From positions 1 through 64,000 of the forward strand of contig DLAJ01000026.1 in assembly GCA_002493905.1 (NCBI GenBank): 64,000 bases of DNA. The letters are read 5' to 3'. Shown here piece after piece: positions 17,021 to 25,672 of this stretch. The notes below the pieces were generated by a model. The model did not search any database and was not told the origin of the DNA. It was given only the letters and a program-made list of their open reading frames with translations. The number at the start of each line of letters is the position of its first letter. Within the stretch, counting starts at the first letter, position 1. This DNA is from Lachnospiraceae bacterium UBA7050. GTDB taxonomy: Bacteria; Bacillota; Clostridia; Lachnospirales; Lachnospiraceae. The position numbers and the translations under genes were made by a program.

Positions 17021-18328
17021 ATGCGGAAGAAACAATCCTCGTCAACAGAAAAGCGTCCCAGAAGAGACTGGTACAAGCTCGACCTGTCCGCAATCGTCTA
17101 TCCGACGCTGCAGCGGCGGGATTTTTCTGCCGTATACCGTTTAAGCGTCACGTTAAAATACAAAATCGACCCTGTGCTTTTGCAAAAAGCAGTCGATATC
17201 GCAATGAAGCGCTTTCCCACCTATAAGGTTGCGATCCGCAAAGGTCTGTTCTGGCGCTATTTTGAGCCGAACAGACGCCCCGGTCCCTACGTCATGCCCG
17301 ATATCAAAAATCCATGCATGCCGATGGGATTCCAGACAAACAACCGCTACCTTATCCGCTTCTATTATTATGAAAATAAAATTTCCATGGAAGCGCACCA
17401 CAGTCTCGGCGACGGTACGGGCGGCATGTGCGTGCTGCAGACGGTCACGGCAGTCTACTTAGAACTGCTCGGTTTTTTTGTCACGAAAAAATATTTCGTA
17501 CTGGACGTCAATGCCGAGCCTTCCGCCGGTGAACTGGAAGACGCCTATATGCGCTATGCAAATGCCAAAGTTCATCCGCCGAGACAGCATGAAAAGGCGT
17601 ACCGCGTCCGCGGCACAAAAGAACCGTTTTACACCTTAAATATCATCGGCGGCACGCTCTCAGCCTCTGATGCAAAAAAGGCTGCCAAAAAATACGGCGT
17701 TACAGTCACGGAATATTTTAATGCCGTGCTTCTCTATGCACTTTTACAGAAGCAGGAAAAAGAATGGCACTTAAAACTGCGCCCGGTAAAGATCGCCATG
17801 CCGGTCAATCTGCGGCGCTTTTTTCCGTCCGATACGCTGCGCAATTTTATCACAATGGTCTATCCGGGCATCGACCCGCGCCTCGGCGCTTATACGTTTG
17901 AGGAAATCGTGACGCAGACGCACAATTTCATGCGCTATTATATCAACGAAAAGTTCCTGCGCGGCGACATTACGACGAACGCGGCAACACAGACAAATCC
18001 GCTCATTCGTGTTGTTCCGCTCTTTTTGAAAGACTTTATCGTCAGCCGCTTTTACGCGTCGGTTCAGGATAAGAACTCCTCTGCCGGACTGACAAATATG
18101 GGACTCTTAAAAGTACCGGAGGATATGAAACCCCATATTGAGCGCTTTGATATTTATATGGGACAGCCTTTTTCACGGCGCACGAACTGTGCCATCATCA
18201 CCTACGAAGATATCCTTACGATCAACTTTGCGAGCAGCATCGTGGAAGCAGACGTCGAACGCTATTTTTTTCGAAAGCTGGTGCAGGACGGCATTCACGT
18301 CAAGATTGCAAGCAACCGGGATTCCTGA
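17021..18328 (+). CDS. HXXXD-type alcohol/acyl acyltransferase
   Basis: 435 residues of the condensation/PapA-like acyltransferase superfamily. The catalytic motif is HHSLGDGTGG (H-H-x3-D-G) near residue 125. The DxG-type second part of the fold appears around IAMPVNLRRFFPSDTLRNFITMVYPGIDPR, and GLTNMGLLKVPEDM resembles the closing loop. Databases usually label such proteins alcohol acetyltransferase. There is no signal peptide. AAAGG lies 7 bases before the ATG. The zinc-ribbon membrane protein gene follows after 80 bases in the same direction, so the two are probably cotranscribed. Substrate unknown; an acylated lipid or alcohol is inference. Confidence 0.85.
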   Translation: MRKKQSSSTEKRPRRDWYKLDLSAIVYPTLQRRDFSAVYRLSVTLKYKIDPVLLQKAVDIAMKRFPTYKVAIRKGLFWRYFEPNRRPGPYVMPDIKNPCMPMGFQTNNRYLIRFYYYENKISMEAHHSLGDGTGGMCVLQTVTAVYLELLGFFVTKKYFVLDVNAEPSAGELEDAYMRYANAKVHPPRQHEKAYRVRGTKEPFYTLNIIGGTLSASDAKKAAKKYGVTVTEYFNAVLLYALLQKQEKEWHLKLRPVKIAMPVNLRRFFPSDTLRNFITMVYPGIDPRLGAYTFEEIVTQTHNFMRYYINEKFLRGDITTNAATQTNPLIRVVPLFLKDFIVSRFYASVQDKNSSAGLTNMGLLKVPEDMKPHIERFDIYMGQPFSRRTNCAIITYEDILTINFASSIVEADVERYFFRKLVQDGIHVKIASNRDS

Positions 18329-18408
18329 CACAATGTTTCAGCAGCGAATCATCCATGCATTTAAGTGGGAATTTGTTAATCTATATACCTTGAAAGGAGC
18401 CCTTATTT

Positions 18409-19113
18409 ATGTCTTACTGTGTCAACTGCGGCGTTGAATTAGACGCCTCCCATAAAAGATGTCCGCTCTGCAATACGCCGGTCATCAACCCGTCTGAGCC
18501 CATTCAGCCCGAAACCGTCCCGCCGTTTCCTCGCGAAAAAGGACAGGTCGAACTTGTAAAAAGAAAAGACGCCGCCCTTCTCGTCAGCGTCGTCCTGCTC
18601 TCAACCGCAATTACCTGCGGTCTGCTCAATGTTTTTATTTATAAGGCAAATCTCTGGTCGCTCGCCATCATCGGCGCCTGTATCGTTCTGTGGGTCTTTA
18701 TGATACCGCTCATCATCTATACAAAGCTGTCCCCGTACGCCTCACTTGTACTGGACGGCGTGGTCGTCTGCGCCTATTTATACATGCTGACATGGCTGAC
18801 TAACAAAAACACCTGGTTCTTCGCCATCGCCCTTCCGGTCACGCTCCTCGTGACACTGCTCGCCGAAATTATGACGTTTCTGCTCCGGAAATTCCGGTTC
18901 TCGTTTCTGGTAACTGCAACCGTCAGTTTCTTGGAGATTGCTGTGCTCTGCGTCGGAATCGAACTGACTTTGAACCGCTATCTGCACCACAGATTTTATT
19001 TGTCATGGTCGGGCATCGTGCTGACAATCTGCGCCATCATCACGGTCGCGCTTGTCACGATCCTGTCAAAAAAGCGCCTGCGCAACGCAGTGCGCAGGCG
19101 GCTTCATTTTTAA
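18409..19113 (+). CDS. Zinc-ribbon membrane protein, DUF6320-like
   Basis: 234 residues. The N-terminus MSYCVNCGVELDASHKRCPLCNTPV is a four-Cys zinc ribbon. After a Pro-rich linker come six hydrophobic segments (LLVSVVLLSTAITCGLLNVFI, SLAIIGACIVLWVFMIPLII, LVLDGVVVCAYLYML, FFAIALPVTLLVTLLAEIMTFLL, FLVTATVSFLEIAVLCVGIEL, IVLTICAIITVALVTIL). GAAAGGAG precedes the ATG. I recall this family (DUF6320) repeatedly beside the acyltransferase seen just upstream, which suggests a shared pathway. Its gene end lies inside a terminator hairpin. Confidence 0.8.
   Translation: MSYCVNCGVELDASHKRCPLCNTPVINPSEPIQPETVPPFPREKGQVELVKRKDAALLVSVVLLSTAITCGLLNVFIYKANLWSLAIIGACIVLWVFMIPLIIYTKLSPYASLVLDGVVVCAYLYMLTWLTNKNTWFFAIALPVTLLVTLLAEIMTFLLRKFRFSFLVTATVSFLEIAVLCVGIELTLNRYLHHRFYLSWSGIVLTICAIITVALVTILSKKRLRNAVRRRLHF
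19075..19111 (+). terminator. Terminator overlapping the DUF6320-like 3' end
   Basis: CGCCTGCGC (19075-19083) pairs with GCGCAGGCG (19092-19100), followed by GCTTCATTTTT. The stem lies within the last codons of the gene. Confidence 0.75.
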
Positions 19114-19117
19114 TATT

Positions 19118-19672
19118 CTACTGAATCTTTATAGAAAAATCTTCATAAATTCCCACTGGTACATCTTCACCAAAAGAATATTCTTCCATTGTTTCTTTTT
19201 CAAACTTATATACCACAATTCTATTTGTCGTGGGATCAACAATCCAATACTCTCTGACGCCCGCCGTCTGATATTTGAACAGCTTCGTAAAATAATCCAT
19301 TGATCTGCTCCCCTTGGAAACAATCTCAATGACCCAGTCGGGTGCTCCGTGGCATCCTTTATCATCTAACTTAGACCGGTCACAAATCACTGAAATATCC
19401 GGTTCAACATAATTGATATTATTTTTGTTCAAAAATACCGCAAAGGGAGCAATATTAACCTCGCAATCTCCTTTTTTAGAATCAACATAATCAGCAATTT
19501 TTCTGCTTAATGAAAGTAATATCTGCTGATGCGTTCTACTGGGAGGGGACATATAATAGATCTTCCCGTCAATCAGCTCGGCTCGTTCTCCTTCATGTAA
19601 AGCATATATATCCTCTATCGTGTAAACATCTTCTTCCCGCAATCCTCCCAAAATCCCTGCACCTCCGTTCAT
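19118..19672 (-). CDS. Uma2-family putative endonuclease
   Basis: 184 residues. Family landmarks in order: YTIEDIYALHEGERAELIDGKIYYMSPPSRTHQ, DCEVNIAPFAVFL, YVEPDISVICD (the PD of PD-(D/E)XK), APDWVIEIVSKGSR (ExxxxS/K), and YQTAGVREYWIVDPTTNRIVVY. Uma2 proteins have a restriction-enzyme-like fold but no established role; they are expanded in mobile and accessory regions. It converges with the DUF6320-like gene and shares its terminator region. The frame is complete. Confidence 0.9.
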   Translation of the reverse strand: MNGGAGILGGLREEDVYTIEDIYALHEGERAELIDGKIYYMSPPSRTHQQILLSLSRKIADYVDSKKGDCEVNIAPFAVFLNKNNINYVEPDISVICDRSKLDDKGCHGAPDWVIEIVSKGSRSMDYFTKLFKYQTAGVREYWIVDPTTNRIVVYKFEKETMEEYSFGEDVPVGIYEDFSIKIQ

Positions 19673-19699
19673 AAAATCATGATAACCTGACAGGCATTT

Positions 19700-21451
19700 T
19701 CACCCATACCTCAGCTGTTCCTTATAGGTCTCCTCGTAAATCTGCTTCCACATCTCATAATTCTTTTTGCGCATATACTCCATATTCTGCGCACGGTTCT
19801 TATCCGGCTGCGGATAGATCGGCTCACCGATGTGGATCGTGTATTCCTGCACGAAAAAGCCGTTGCTGTCGATCACATCGCTGTCCTCCATCGTGATAAA
19901 ACAGGGCAGCACAGGCACATTGCTCCTGACCGCAAAATTGAAGGCACCCTTCTTTAACGGCTTCGGCTTGCGGTAATTCCACCACATGCTCTGCTCCGGA
20001 TAAACAAGCATGAAATGTCCTTTTTTCAGCACTGTATCCATGGAGCTCATAAACTTCTCCATCGTCTTAACATTGGAGCTTAACGGAAACGTATTGCAGT
20101 TTCGCATCAGCATACCGTAAAAGCCCGGGAAGTTCGTATAATTTCCCTCCCGGATGACACGGTAAAGCTTACGCTTCTTGTGTCCCGCCGCCTCATATGC
20201 CATCTGCATGATAAAGCTGTCGATCGCCCCAAAATGATTGCAGGTAATGACTGCTCCGCTGTTTAAGTCCCGATAATGCTCTAAGCCCTTAATCTCCTTA
20301 ATAACGAGCTGCCCTGTCCGCAGCAGGTTATTCAGATAGCGCCGCGCCACAAAATACGTGAACCGGCTTTTTACTTTGCTGGAAAGCTTCTTGCCGAGAT
20401 AATCGACCTCATCCGGCATCAGCTCCCTGCCGGGCGGATCATCCTCGACGTCCTCATCAAAACGCCCCTCGCGCTCATACTGCTCGATCTTCTCCAACAC
20501 TTTCAAGCGGTCTTTAGATTTCAGTCTGCCGCTGTTTTTGAGATTCAGATAGTTGTTTTCCTTATTGGTCTCATCAATGGCAAGCTGCATCAGCCGGTCA
20601 CAGGAACGTAAGTCCTCCGCGCGCTGTTCATCCGTATAGGAGTTCAGGATCTGGAGTATTTCCTCATACACGGGCGTTTTCTTTGCATAACGCCAGAAAT
20701 ACTCTTTACACCGGCAGTCCTCAAAATGCCACGGCTTTGATACCATGATAAAATGGATGATCCTGAATGTCTCCTCCGGTGCGCCAAGCTCGCCGAACAG
20801 CTCCATATTCCACTGCTGCGGCAAAAAGAATACATGGTCTTTGCAGATTAAATTCAGATAATCCTCATCCTGCGTCACAACAAAATCATAAATATGAAGC
20901 AGATCGCCAAACTGTTCCAAAATTTTCTGTCTGCGGAACTGCTCACAATTGATCAGAAGCACACCGGCATTAAAAAACTGATTGCGGTCAATGCCCATGA
21001 CTTTTTCCACATAGGTGCCGTATACATCTTCCTGCACCATCGCCTGCTCATGCGCCGCGCCCACATAGTAATCCGTAATATCATAGGCATACAGATCAGC
21101 GACGTCCCCTAACACGACCGTGTCGCTGTCGATATAAATTGCCTTTTCATACTCCGGAAACTTTTCAGCGATAAAGAGCCTGAAATAGGTTGTTTTTGTA
21201 TAATAGTCCCGGATCGGCAGTTTATCGTGAATCGTCTCAAGATACTCGGACACATTCTCAAACCGGATTTCGACATTTTCCTGCGCCATTGACGTGACCA
21301 TGTCCTGCATCTCATCACAGACGTTCGTATGCAGAATATGGATAATGTAGTGGTTCTGTGCCGATGCATGTTCGATCAGGGAACAAATCGACACCGCCGT
21401 GAATTTGACAAAATTATCGTCACAGGCATAAAAAACAGGTATCTTATTCAT
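19700..21451 (-). CDS. GT8 glycosyltransferase - PlsC acyltransferase fusion
   Basis: 583 residues from MNKIPVFYACDDNFVKFTAVSI. Residues about 1-270 are a GT8 glycosyltransferase (IYIDSDTVVLGDV with the DxD metal motif, FNAGVLLINC, and a late IIHFIMVSKPWH where the His binds metal/UDP). After a charged linker of about 70 residues, about 340-583 form a lysophospholipid acyltransferase domain: TCNHFGAIDSF (H-x4-D), GFYGMLMRNCNTFPLS, and LVYPEQSMWWNYRKPKPLKKGAF (EGxR-like). The ATG at 21451 overlaps the upstream GT8 stop by 8 bases. One chain can thus add a hexose and an acyl group, suggesting glycolipid or acylated surface-glycan synthesis at the inner membrane face. Products are unknown. Confidence 0.88.
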   Translation of the reverse strand: MNKIPVFYACDDNFVKFTAVSICSLIEHASAQNHYIIHILHTNVCDEMQDMVTSMAQENVEIRFENVSEYLETIHDKLPIRDYYTKTTYFRLFIAEKFPEYEKAIYIDSDTVVLGDVADLYAYDITDYYVGAAHEQAMVQEDVYGTYVEKVMGIDRNQFFNAGVLLINCEQFRRQKILEQFGDLLHIYDFVVTQDEDYLNLICKDHVFFLPQQWNMELFGELGAPEETFRIIHFIMVSKPWHFEDCRCKEYFWRYAKKTPVYEEILQILNSYTDEQRAEDLRSCDRLMQLAIDETNKENNYLNLKNSGRLKSKDRLKVLEKIEQYEREGRFDEDVEDDPPGRELMPDEVDYLGKKLSSKVKSRFTYFVARRYLNNLLRTGQLVIKEIKGLEHYRDLNSGAVITCNHFGAIDSFIMQMAYEAAGHKKRKLYRVIREGNYTNFPGFYGMLMRNCNTFPLSSNVKTMEKFMSSMDTVLKKGHFMLVYPEQSMWWNYRKPKPLKKGAFNFAVRSNVPVLPCFITMEDSDVIDSNGFFVQEYTIHIGEPIYPQPDKNRAQNMEYMRKKNYEMWKQIYEETYKEQLRYG

Positions 21452-22289
21452 GATCGTTTTCACACTCCCTTTGGTATTGTTGCTTGTAATAAAGATAATC
21501 ATATAAAATATCATCAAACTGATAATATCCAAAAATCCGGTGAATATCGCTCACCATCCACTGTTTGATATTCGCAGTGTGCGGATAAGGCAGATAAAAC
21601 AGCCTCTTCGAAAAATGGCGCACAACCGTGTGCTTATGTAAAAATTTCTGATCGTTAAAACGCTGCGGCAGCATTTTCTTGCGCGTTGTACTGCGGTAAA
21701 CGGCGCTCTGGTCTGCAAAGAGCAGCTTCTTCGTCTTAATGAGCTCCCGCGCCTTTTTTAGAAGCCCGGTCCTCTTGATCTCAGGCATATTCAGGAGCAG
21801 CACGCCGGCATTCATATAATTTGGATTGATCAGATATTTGCCGTAATGGTCCCTCGCCGCCGCATATTCATAACCGGCAAGGTCTGTCTCATAAAGGAGC
21901 GTGATGTCCCTCTGAAACAGAATATCCACATCCAGATAAAGCAGTTTATCCGGCATATCCGGCACCAGATCGGCAAACAGCCTAAGCAGCGTATAGGGGG
22001 AACAATAGGTTCCCTCATTCGGACAGCCGCCAAACTCCTGCTCGTAAAGCGCCGTCACATCCACTCTTCGAATGCTGTTTTCCCTGTTATATTCTTTCAT
22101 AATGCGCTCCAGAAATGCAATCTGCTTTTCCGAGATCGCGGTATATTCGCTTTTCACCCTCTGTAAGTCCATCGTGTATACATGCACGCGGAACGGCTCT
22201 TTCGTCTCTGTTCTTTTCATGATCGAGAGCATGCAGGTTAAAACGCCGTCAAAGACCCGCTCATTGCCCGAAAATAAAATCTCTATCAT
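21444..22289 (-). CDS. GT8-family glycosyltransferase
   Basis: 281 residues. MIEILFSGNERVFDGVLTCMLSIMK opens the GT8 nucleotide-sugar fold. LLYLDVDILFQRDI holds the DVD metal motif, and NPNYMNAGVLLLNM plus DQSAVYR the acceptor region. KHTVVRHFSKRLFYLPYPHTANIKQW carries the C-terminal His. The start overlaps the stop of the PlsC-like gene as ATGA and its own stop overlaps the GT8-PlsC fusion by 8 bases, so all three are translationally coupled. Retaining transfer of a hexose from UDP-sugar is the family reaction; the acceptor is unknown, perhaps a lipid made by the linked acyltransferases. Confidence 0.92.
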   Translation of the reverse strand: MIEILFSGNERVFDGVLTCMLSIMKRTETKEPFRVHVYTMDLQRVKSEYTAISEKQIAFLERIMKEYNRENSIRRVDVTALYEQEFGGCPNEGTYCSPYTLLRLFADLVPDMPDKLLYLDVDILFQRDITLLYETDLAGYEYAAARDHYGKYLINPNYMNAGVLLLNMPEIKRTGLLKKARELIKTKKLLFADQSAVYRSTTRKKMLPQRFNDQKFLHKHTVVRHFSKRLFYLPYPHTANIKQWMVSDIHRIFGYYQFDDILYDYLYYKQQYQRECENDHE

Positions 22290-23089
22290 ATCGTATGACC
22301 TTCATCCTCCTGCCCGGATGCCCGGATATACGTGATCAGGCAGACGGTATTTTCTTTTGCGCGCTCCTTCATAGTCCTGTATACCTGATCGCGCAGCGCC
22401 TTCTGGCGCTCTTTTTTCGGCAGCGCGGCGTCTGGATAAAAAGGACCGTCCAGATACGTCACAAGACGCGGCGTCTCTCTGCACTTTCTCTTCTGATAGG
22501 TATTCGTCAGACAGTACACCGGTTTTTCGCAGTTTACCGGATAGCGGAACGAGGCGTCCGTAAACGGACGGATATCCGTATAATACGGCCAGATATGCGC
22601 CTCGGGGTAGATCATGACGCAGCGCTTTTTGGTAACGTGATGACGGACCGCCGCAAGAAAATGCTTTCCCGCCACCGCGTCGTCCGGCAGCGGCAACGCG
22701 CCCAGGTAGGGGGTGATCCTTCCAAGCACCGGCATTGACACATTGTTGGCATGAACAATTACAAAGGCATCCCTCGGCGTTGCAATCATCGTCGGCACAA
22801 GCGCGTCCGCCAGATTATGCGTATGGTTCCCGTACAAAAAATAACCGTCCCCGCCCGCCTCTTTCAGCTTTTCCTTTCCGATGATGCGGTGCCCGAAATG
22901 CAGCTTCAAATAGCAGAACGCAAGCGGCGTCGCAATGATGCGGTACCAGAACGCATGCAGAAGCGTACCAAAAAATCCCTCTCTCACATATCGGTAATGT
23001 TCGTCTATTTTTTTAGCCTCTATATGGTCTCCCGCAAACTCATCATGTAATTCGTCATGATAGAAGACGACCTTTTTTCCGTCCTCCAC
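22286..23089 (-). CDS. PlsC-like lysophospholipid acyltransferase
   Basis: 267 residues. LYGNHTHNLADALVPT is the H-x4-D motif, VLGRITPYLGALPLP the second block and CVMIYPEAHIWPYYTDIRPF the EGTR-like block. RYPVNCEKPVYCLTNTYQ is the late P-rich strand. There is one hydrophobic stretch near residue 50 (YRIIATPLAFCYLKLHF). It opens the coupled PlsC - GT8 - GT8/PlsC set. The substrate may be a glycerolipid or a glycolipid intermediate. The start ATG at 23089 is the first in the frame; a 128-base gap separates it from degV. Confidence 0.88.
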   Translation of the reverse strand: MEDGKKVVFYHDELHDEFAGDHIEAKKIDEHYRYVREGFFGTLLHAFWYRIIATPLAFCYLKLHFGHRIIGKEKLKEAGGDGYFLYGNHTHNLADALVPTMIATPRDAFVIVHANNVSMPVLGRITPYLGALPLPDDAVAGKHFLAAVRHHVTKKRCVMIYPEAHIWPYYTDIRPFTDASFRYPVNCEKPVYCLTNTYQKRKCRETPRLVTYLDGPFYPDAALPKKERQKALRDQVYRTMKERAKENTVCLITYIRASGQEDEGHTI

Positions 23090-23217
23090 GCTTCTCTCCC
23101 CTTTTTGCGGCTGTCACTTCTGCAGCGCCTTTGCCTGTGCGGCAGCTTTCAAACGGCACCTTTTTACACTCTGCGGCTGCTTTCGCCTGCCTCCTCTTTC
23201 TTAACGCCTTCCCGTGC

Positions 23218-24054
23218 CTACACCGCCACGATCACACCGCCGTCGTTAGCGTACATGCTGCTGACACCCGCGGTATTTTCAATGAGAATCTCCTTAAAAC
23301 GGAAATATCCGTTCAGCAGTTTCTTTAGGAGCTCCGCCCGTTCTAACGCATTACAGTGTGTGATGATCACGCGCTTGGTCTCCGGGTCGCAGACTTCCCT
23401 GCAAAGAGTCTCCGCCAGTCTGTGCAGCGCCTTCTTAAAACCGATACACTGATGAAGCTGGATGATGGAACCCTTATCTGCTCCCATGACAGGCTTAATA
23501 TTTAGAGTTGACGCAATCAGCGCCTTGACATTGGAAAGTCTTCCGTTCTTGCGCAGCGTCTCGAGATTATCCAGAATAAAATATGTTTTCATCCCGTTAC
23601 GGTAGGCGGTCAGTCTTTTACAGATTGTCTGATAATCCAGTCCCTTTTCCTCTAATTCCATGGCAAGAAGCGCGATCTGCGTCTCCCCGCCTGATGCGGA
23701 ACGGGAATCTACAATATAAATATCTTTTTTCCCGTATGTCTCCTCATAAAGACGCTTTCCAAGCTCCGCGCTGTTATAAGAACCGGAGAGTTTTGACGAC
23801 AGCGTTACCACATACACATGATCGGCATCACAGTGATACGCCTCCATATATCTCTGCGGGGATGGGCAGGAGGACTTCGGACAGGTCGGACATGCCGCTA
23901 CTTTTTCCAAAAACTGCTTCTGGTCAAATTTCTCATCATCCATAATGCAGTAATCTCCCACTTCCAGTCCGAGCGGCACCCGCTCAAACCGTGTATCGTT
24001 CTGAAATTCTTCCGGCAGCTCTCCGCAGCTGTCAAGAATGATCTTATAGCCCAT
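23218..24054 (-). CDS. DegV-family fatty-acid-binding protein
   Basis: 278 residues starting MGYKIILDSCGELPEEF. DegV landmarks are DxxxxL near the N-terminus, CPTCPKSSCPSPQRYMEAY, VVTLSSKLSGSYNSAELG (the fatty-acid carboxylate-binding Ser), YIVDSRSASGGETQIAL, FILDNLETLRKNGRLSNVKALIASTLNIKPV and ITHCNALERAELLKKLL. DegV proteins (FakB) present fatty acids to the FakA kinase for phosphatidic acid synthesis. The ATG at 24054 has GGAGG at 5-base spacing; the frame upstream has no family match. Its place before the acyltransferase/glycosyltransferase cassette fits a role in lipid supply. Confidence 0.9.
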   Translation of the reverse strand: MGYKIILDSCGELPEEFQNDTRFERVPLGLEVGDYCIMDDEKFDQKQFLEKVAACPTCPKSSCPSPQRYMEAYHCDADHVYVVTLSSKLSGSYNSAELGKRLYEETYGKKDIYIVDSRSASGGETQIALLAMELEEKGLDYQTICKRLTAYRNGMKTYFILDNLETLRKNGRLSNVKALIASTLNIKPVMGADKGSIIQLHQCIGFKKALHRLAETLCREVCDPETKRVIITHCNALERAELLKKLLNGYFRFKEILIENTAGVSSMYANDGGVIVAV

Positions 24055-24196
24055 GATCTCCTCCAAATACCCCGCAAAACTGCTTTCGACATATTTCACG
24101 TTTCGCAGGTCATCAAACATAGTTTTTATTACTACATAGAATATAGCATAGCTCTTTCTTCTTGTAAAGGGAAAATTTCCCCGCATAATACGAATA

Positions 24197-24227
24197 AGGG
24201 TGGATATACACCGCCAGCATCCACCCT
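24197..24227 (-). terminator. Possible terminator after hicAB
   Basis: AGGGTGGAT and ATCCACCCT form a 9-bp stem with a 13-base loop. The T-run on the minus strand is weak (TTATTCG). Confidence 0.4.
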
Positions 24228-24257
24228 CTCTGTTCACCCTGCTACTTATTTTTTCAT

Positions 24258-24590
24258 TTATCCGACCATATTTCCAATGGCTTCCTCAACAGCGGCATTC
24301 AGGCTCTTTCCATGCTCCATCGCATACACCGCAATATTCCGGTGAAGTTCCGGACTAATCCTGACATTAAATGTACCTTTATAAGGCGGTTCCGGTTCCA
24401 CATTCCGCTCTTTACAATCATCCAGATATTCATCAATCACATTTCGAAACCCCTGTTCTAACTCCTTTACAGAATCGCCCTCATAAGATAGTAAAGATTT
24501 TATGCCAATCACCTTCCCAAAAAGGCAGTTATCTTCTCTTGAGTATTCCACTGTTCCGTTATAGTTTTTATAAAATAATAAATTACTCAT
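24258..24590 (-). CDS. hicB: HicB-family antitoxin
   Basis: 110 residues. The N-terminal half is the degraded RNase H-like HicB fold (YNGTVEYSREDNCLFGKVIGIKSLLSYEGDSVKELEQGFRNVIDEYLDDC). The C-terminus PYKGTFNVRISPELHRNIAVYAMEHGKSLNAAVEEAI is a ribbon-helix-helix/HTH DNA-binding end. HicB neutralises HicA and represses the operon. The start overlaps hicA by 4 bases (ATGA), with toxin first, the usual hicAB order. Confidence 0.92.
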   Translation of the reverse strand: MSNLLFYKNYNGTVEYSREDNCLFGKVIGIKSLLSYEGDSVKELEQGFRNVIDEYLDDCKERNVEPEPPYKGTFNVRISPELHRNIAVYAMEHGKSLNAAVEEAIGNMVG

Positions 24591-24838
24591 AGCAGACCAT
24601 CCTTTCTCAATTTCTCTATTACCTGATCCAAAACATACTGTTTTAAGATTCCGTTCGGATGAGGTTTGTGAAAATTGATGACTTCGTTACTTTCCTCTTT
24701 TACAAACTTTATTCCCGATCCTGTCCCACCCTGTCTTAGTTTATATCCAAAATAAGATAGTAAAGATTCCATTTCATCAAACGAAAAATCTTTTGGTCTC
24801 TTTAATAATCTATCAATTAGCTTTTCTTTCTTACTCAT
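24587..24838 (-). CDS. hicA: HicA-family mRNA interferase toxin
   Basis: 83 residues. The double-stranded-RNA-binding-like fold is seen as SFDEMESLLSYFGYKLRQGGTGSGIKFVKEESNEVINFHKPHPNGILKQYVLDQVIEKLRKDGLL. The catalytic His lies in NFHKPHP and the GxGS-like turn precedes it. HicA cuts mRNA when free of HicB. AAAGGAG lies 8 bases before the ATG. Both frames are intact, so the pair is likely functional. Confidence 0.93.
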   Translation of the reverse strand: MSKKEKLIDRLLKRPKDFSFDEMESLLSYFGYKLRQGGTGSGIKFVKEESNEVINFHKPHPNGILKQYVLDQVIEKLRKDGLL

Positions 24839-24857
24839 TAAAAATTCTCCTTTATCT

Positions 24858-24902
24858 ATTATATATCACGTTTTCTTAAACTGTGCAACTAAAAATAGTT
24901 GC
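24858..24902 (-). promoter_or_regulatory. hicAB promoter with palindromic operator
   Basis: Minus strand TTGCAC (24888-24883) and TATATAAT (about 24865-24858) give a sigma-A promoter. A palindrome with perfect 7-bp arms, GCAACTA-N4-TAGTTGC (24885-24902), overlaps the -35 box and is the best candidate site for HicB autorepression. Confidence 0.65.
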
Positions 24903-25037
24903 TTCTATCTTGTATTTATTTCTCTTCTCCGTTGTCATCTGCGTGATGATTGTGATATGATGTCGTAGGACCTATTTTCATTACGCTAAGCCAGCTCGCA
25001 AAGCATGACGGCCAATCGTTACAGCGGGAGGATTCAT

Positions 25038-25541
25038 ATGCGCAGCTTCACGATCACAAATAACCGTACATTCATGGCGGCGCTGTTCACAGGCACGCTC
25101 TTCGATTCGTTTCAGACCGAATCGGTTCAGATCACGACCGCATGTACGCTGAAAATTGACGGCAGAACCGTTCCCGCCTTTTACACGTCAGAGGAACTTG
25201 CCGAGATGTCTGAAGAACTTCCCGCGTTCACTCTCTGGGCGAACCTCCGTAATCTCTGCTTTAGTGCTATAAAAGGAAAAAAGACGCCGCTCTCCTTTCA
25301 GATCACATTTCATGCCGGTAAAGAGACCTCAGACCGCCTTACCGCACTTGAAGAATGCACGGTGGACCGTTCTTTTGTGCAGGCGCTTGTGCTCACGGTC
25401 CGCTTTGAATCAGGCGTCTGCCGTTTGACAACCGGAACGGCATATACGACATTTCTTCCCGACAAATCGCTTGATCCGCTGTGGGATGCAGAAATACAGC
25501 GTTTTCTTTCGGAACATGAGATTGAGACGGCTGTAATGTGA
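25038..25541 (+). CDS. DUF5721-like protein
   Basis: 167 residues starting MRSFTITNNRTFMAALFTGTLFDSFQTESVQITTACTLKIDGR. A compact all-soluble protein without signal or membrane segments. I recall this pattern (MxxFxxxxxKxFMxxLLxxxxFDxFxxxE) as the DUF5721 family of Clostridia; no function is known. The ATG at 25038 follows GGGAGGA by 5 bases, better than the earlier ATG at 25005. It is transcribed away from hicAB. Confidence 0.8.
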   Translation: MRSFTITNNRTFMAALFTGTLFDSFQTESVQITTACTLKIDGRTVPAFYTSEELAEMSEELPAFTLWANLRNLCFSAIKGKKTPLSFQITFHAGKETSDRLTALEECTVDRSFVQALVLTVRFESGVCRLTTGTAYTTFLPDKSLDPLWDAEIQRFLSEHEIETAVM

Positions 25542-25672
25542 AAACCAGACTGCCGGAATTTCCCATTCCCGTCTTGACGTGATATATCTCTTGGATTGTA
25601 TCATCATAATCTCATCCTTTTCATTGATCATGACAACACTGATGGATTCATGTGGACAAAAAAGACAGCGCA

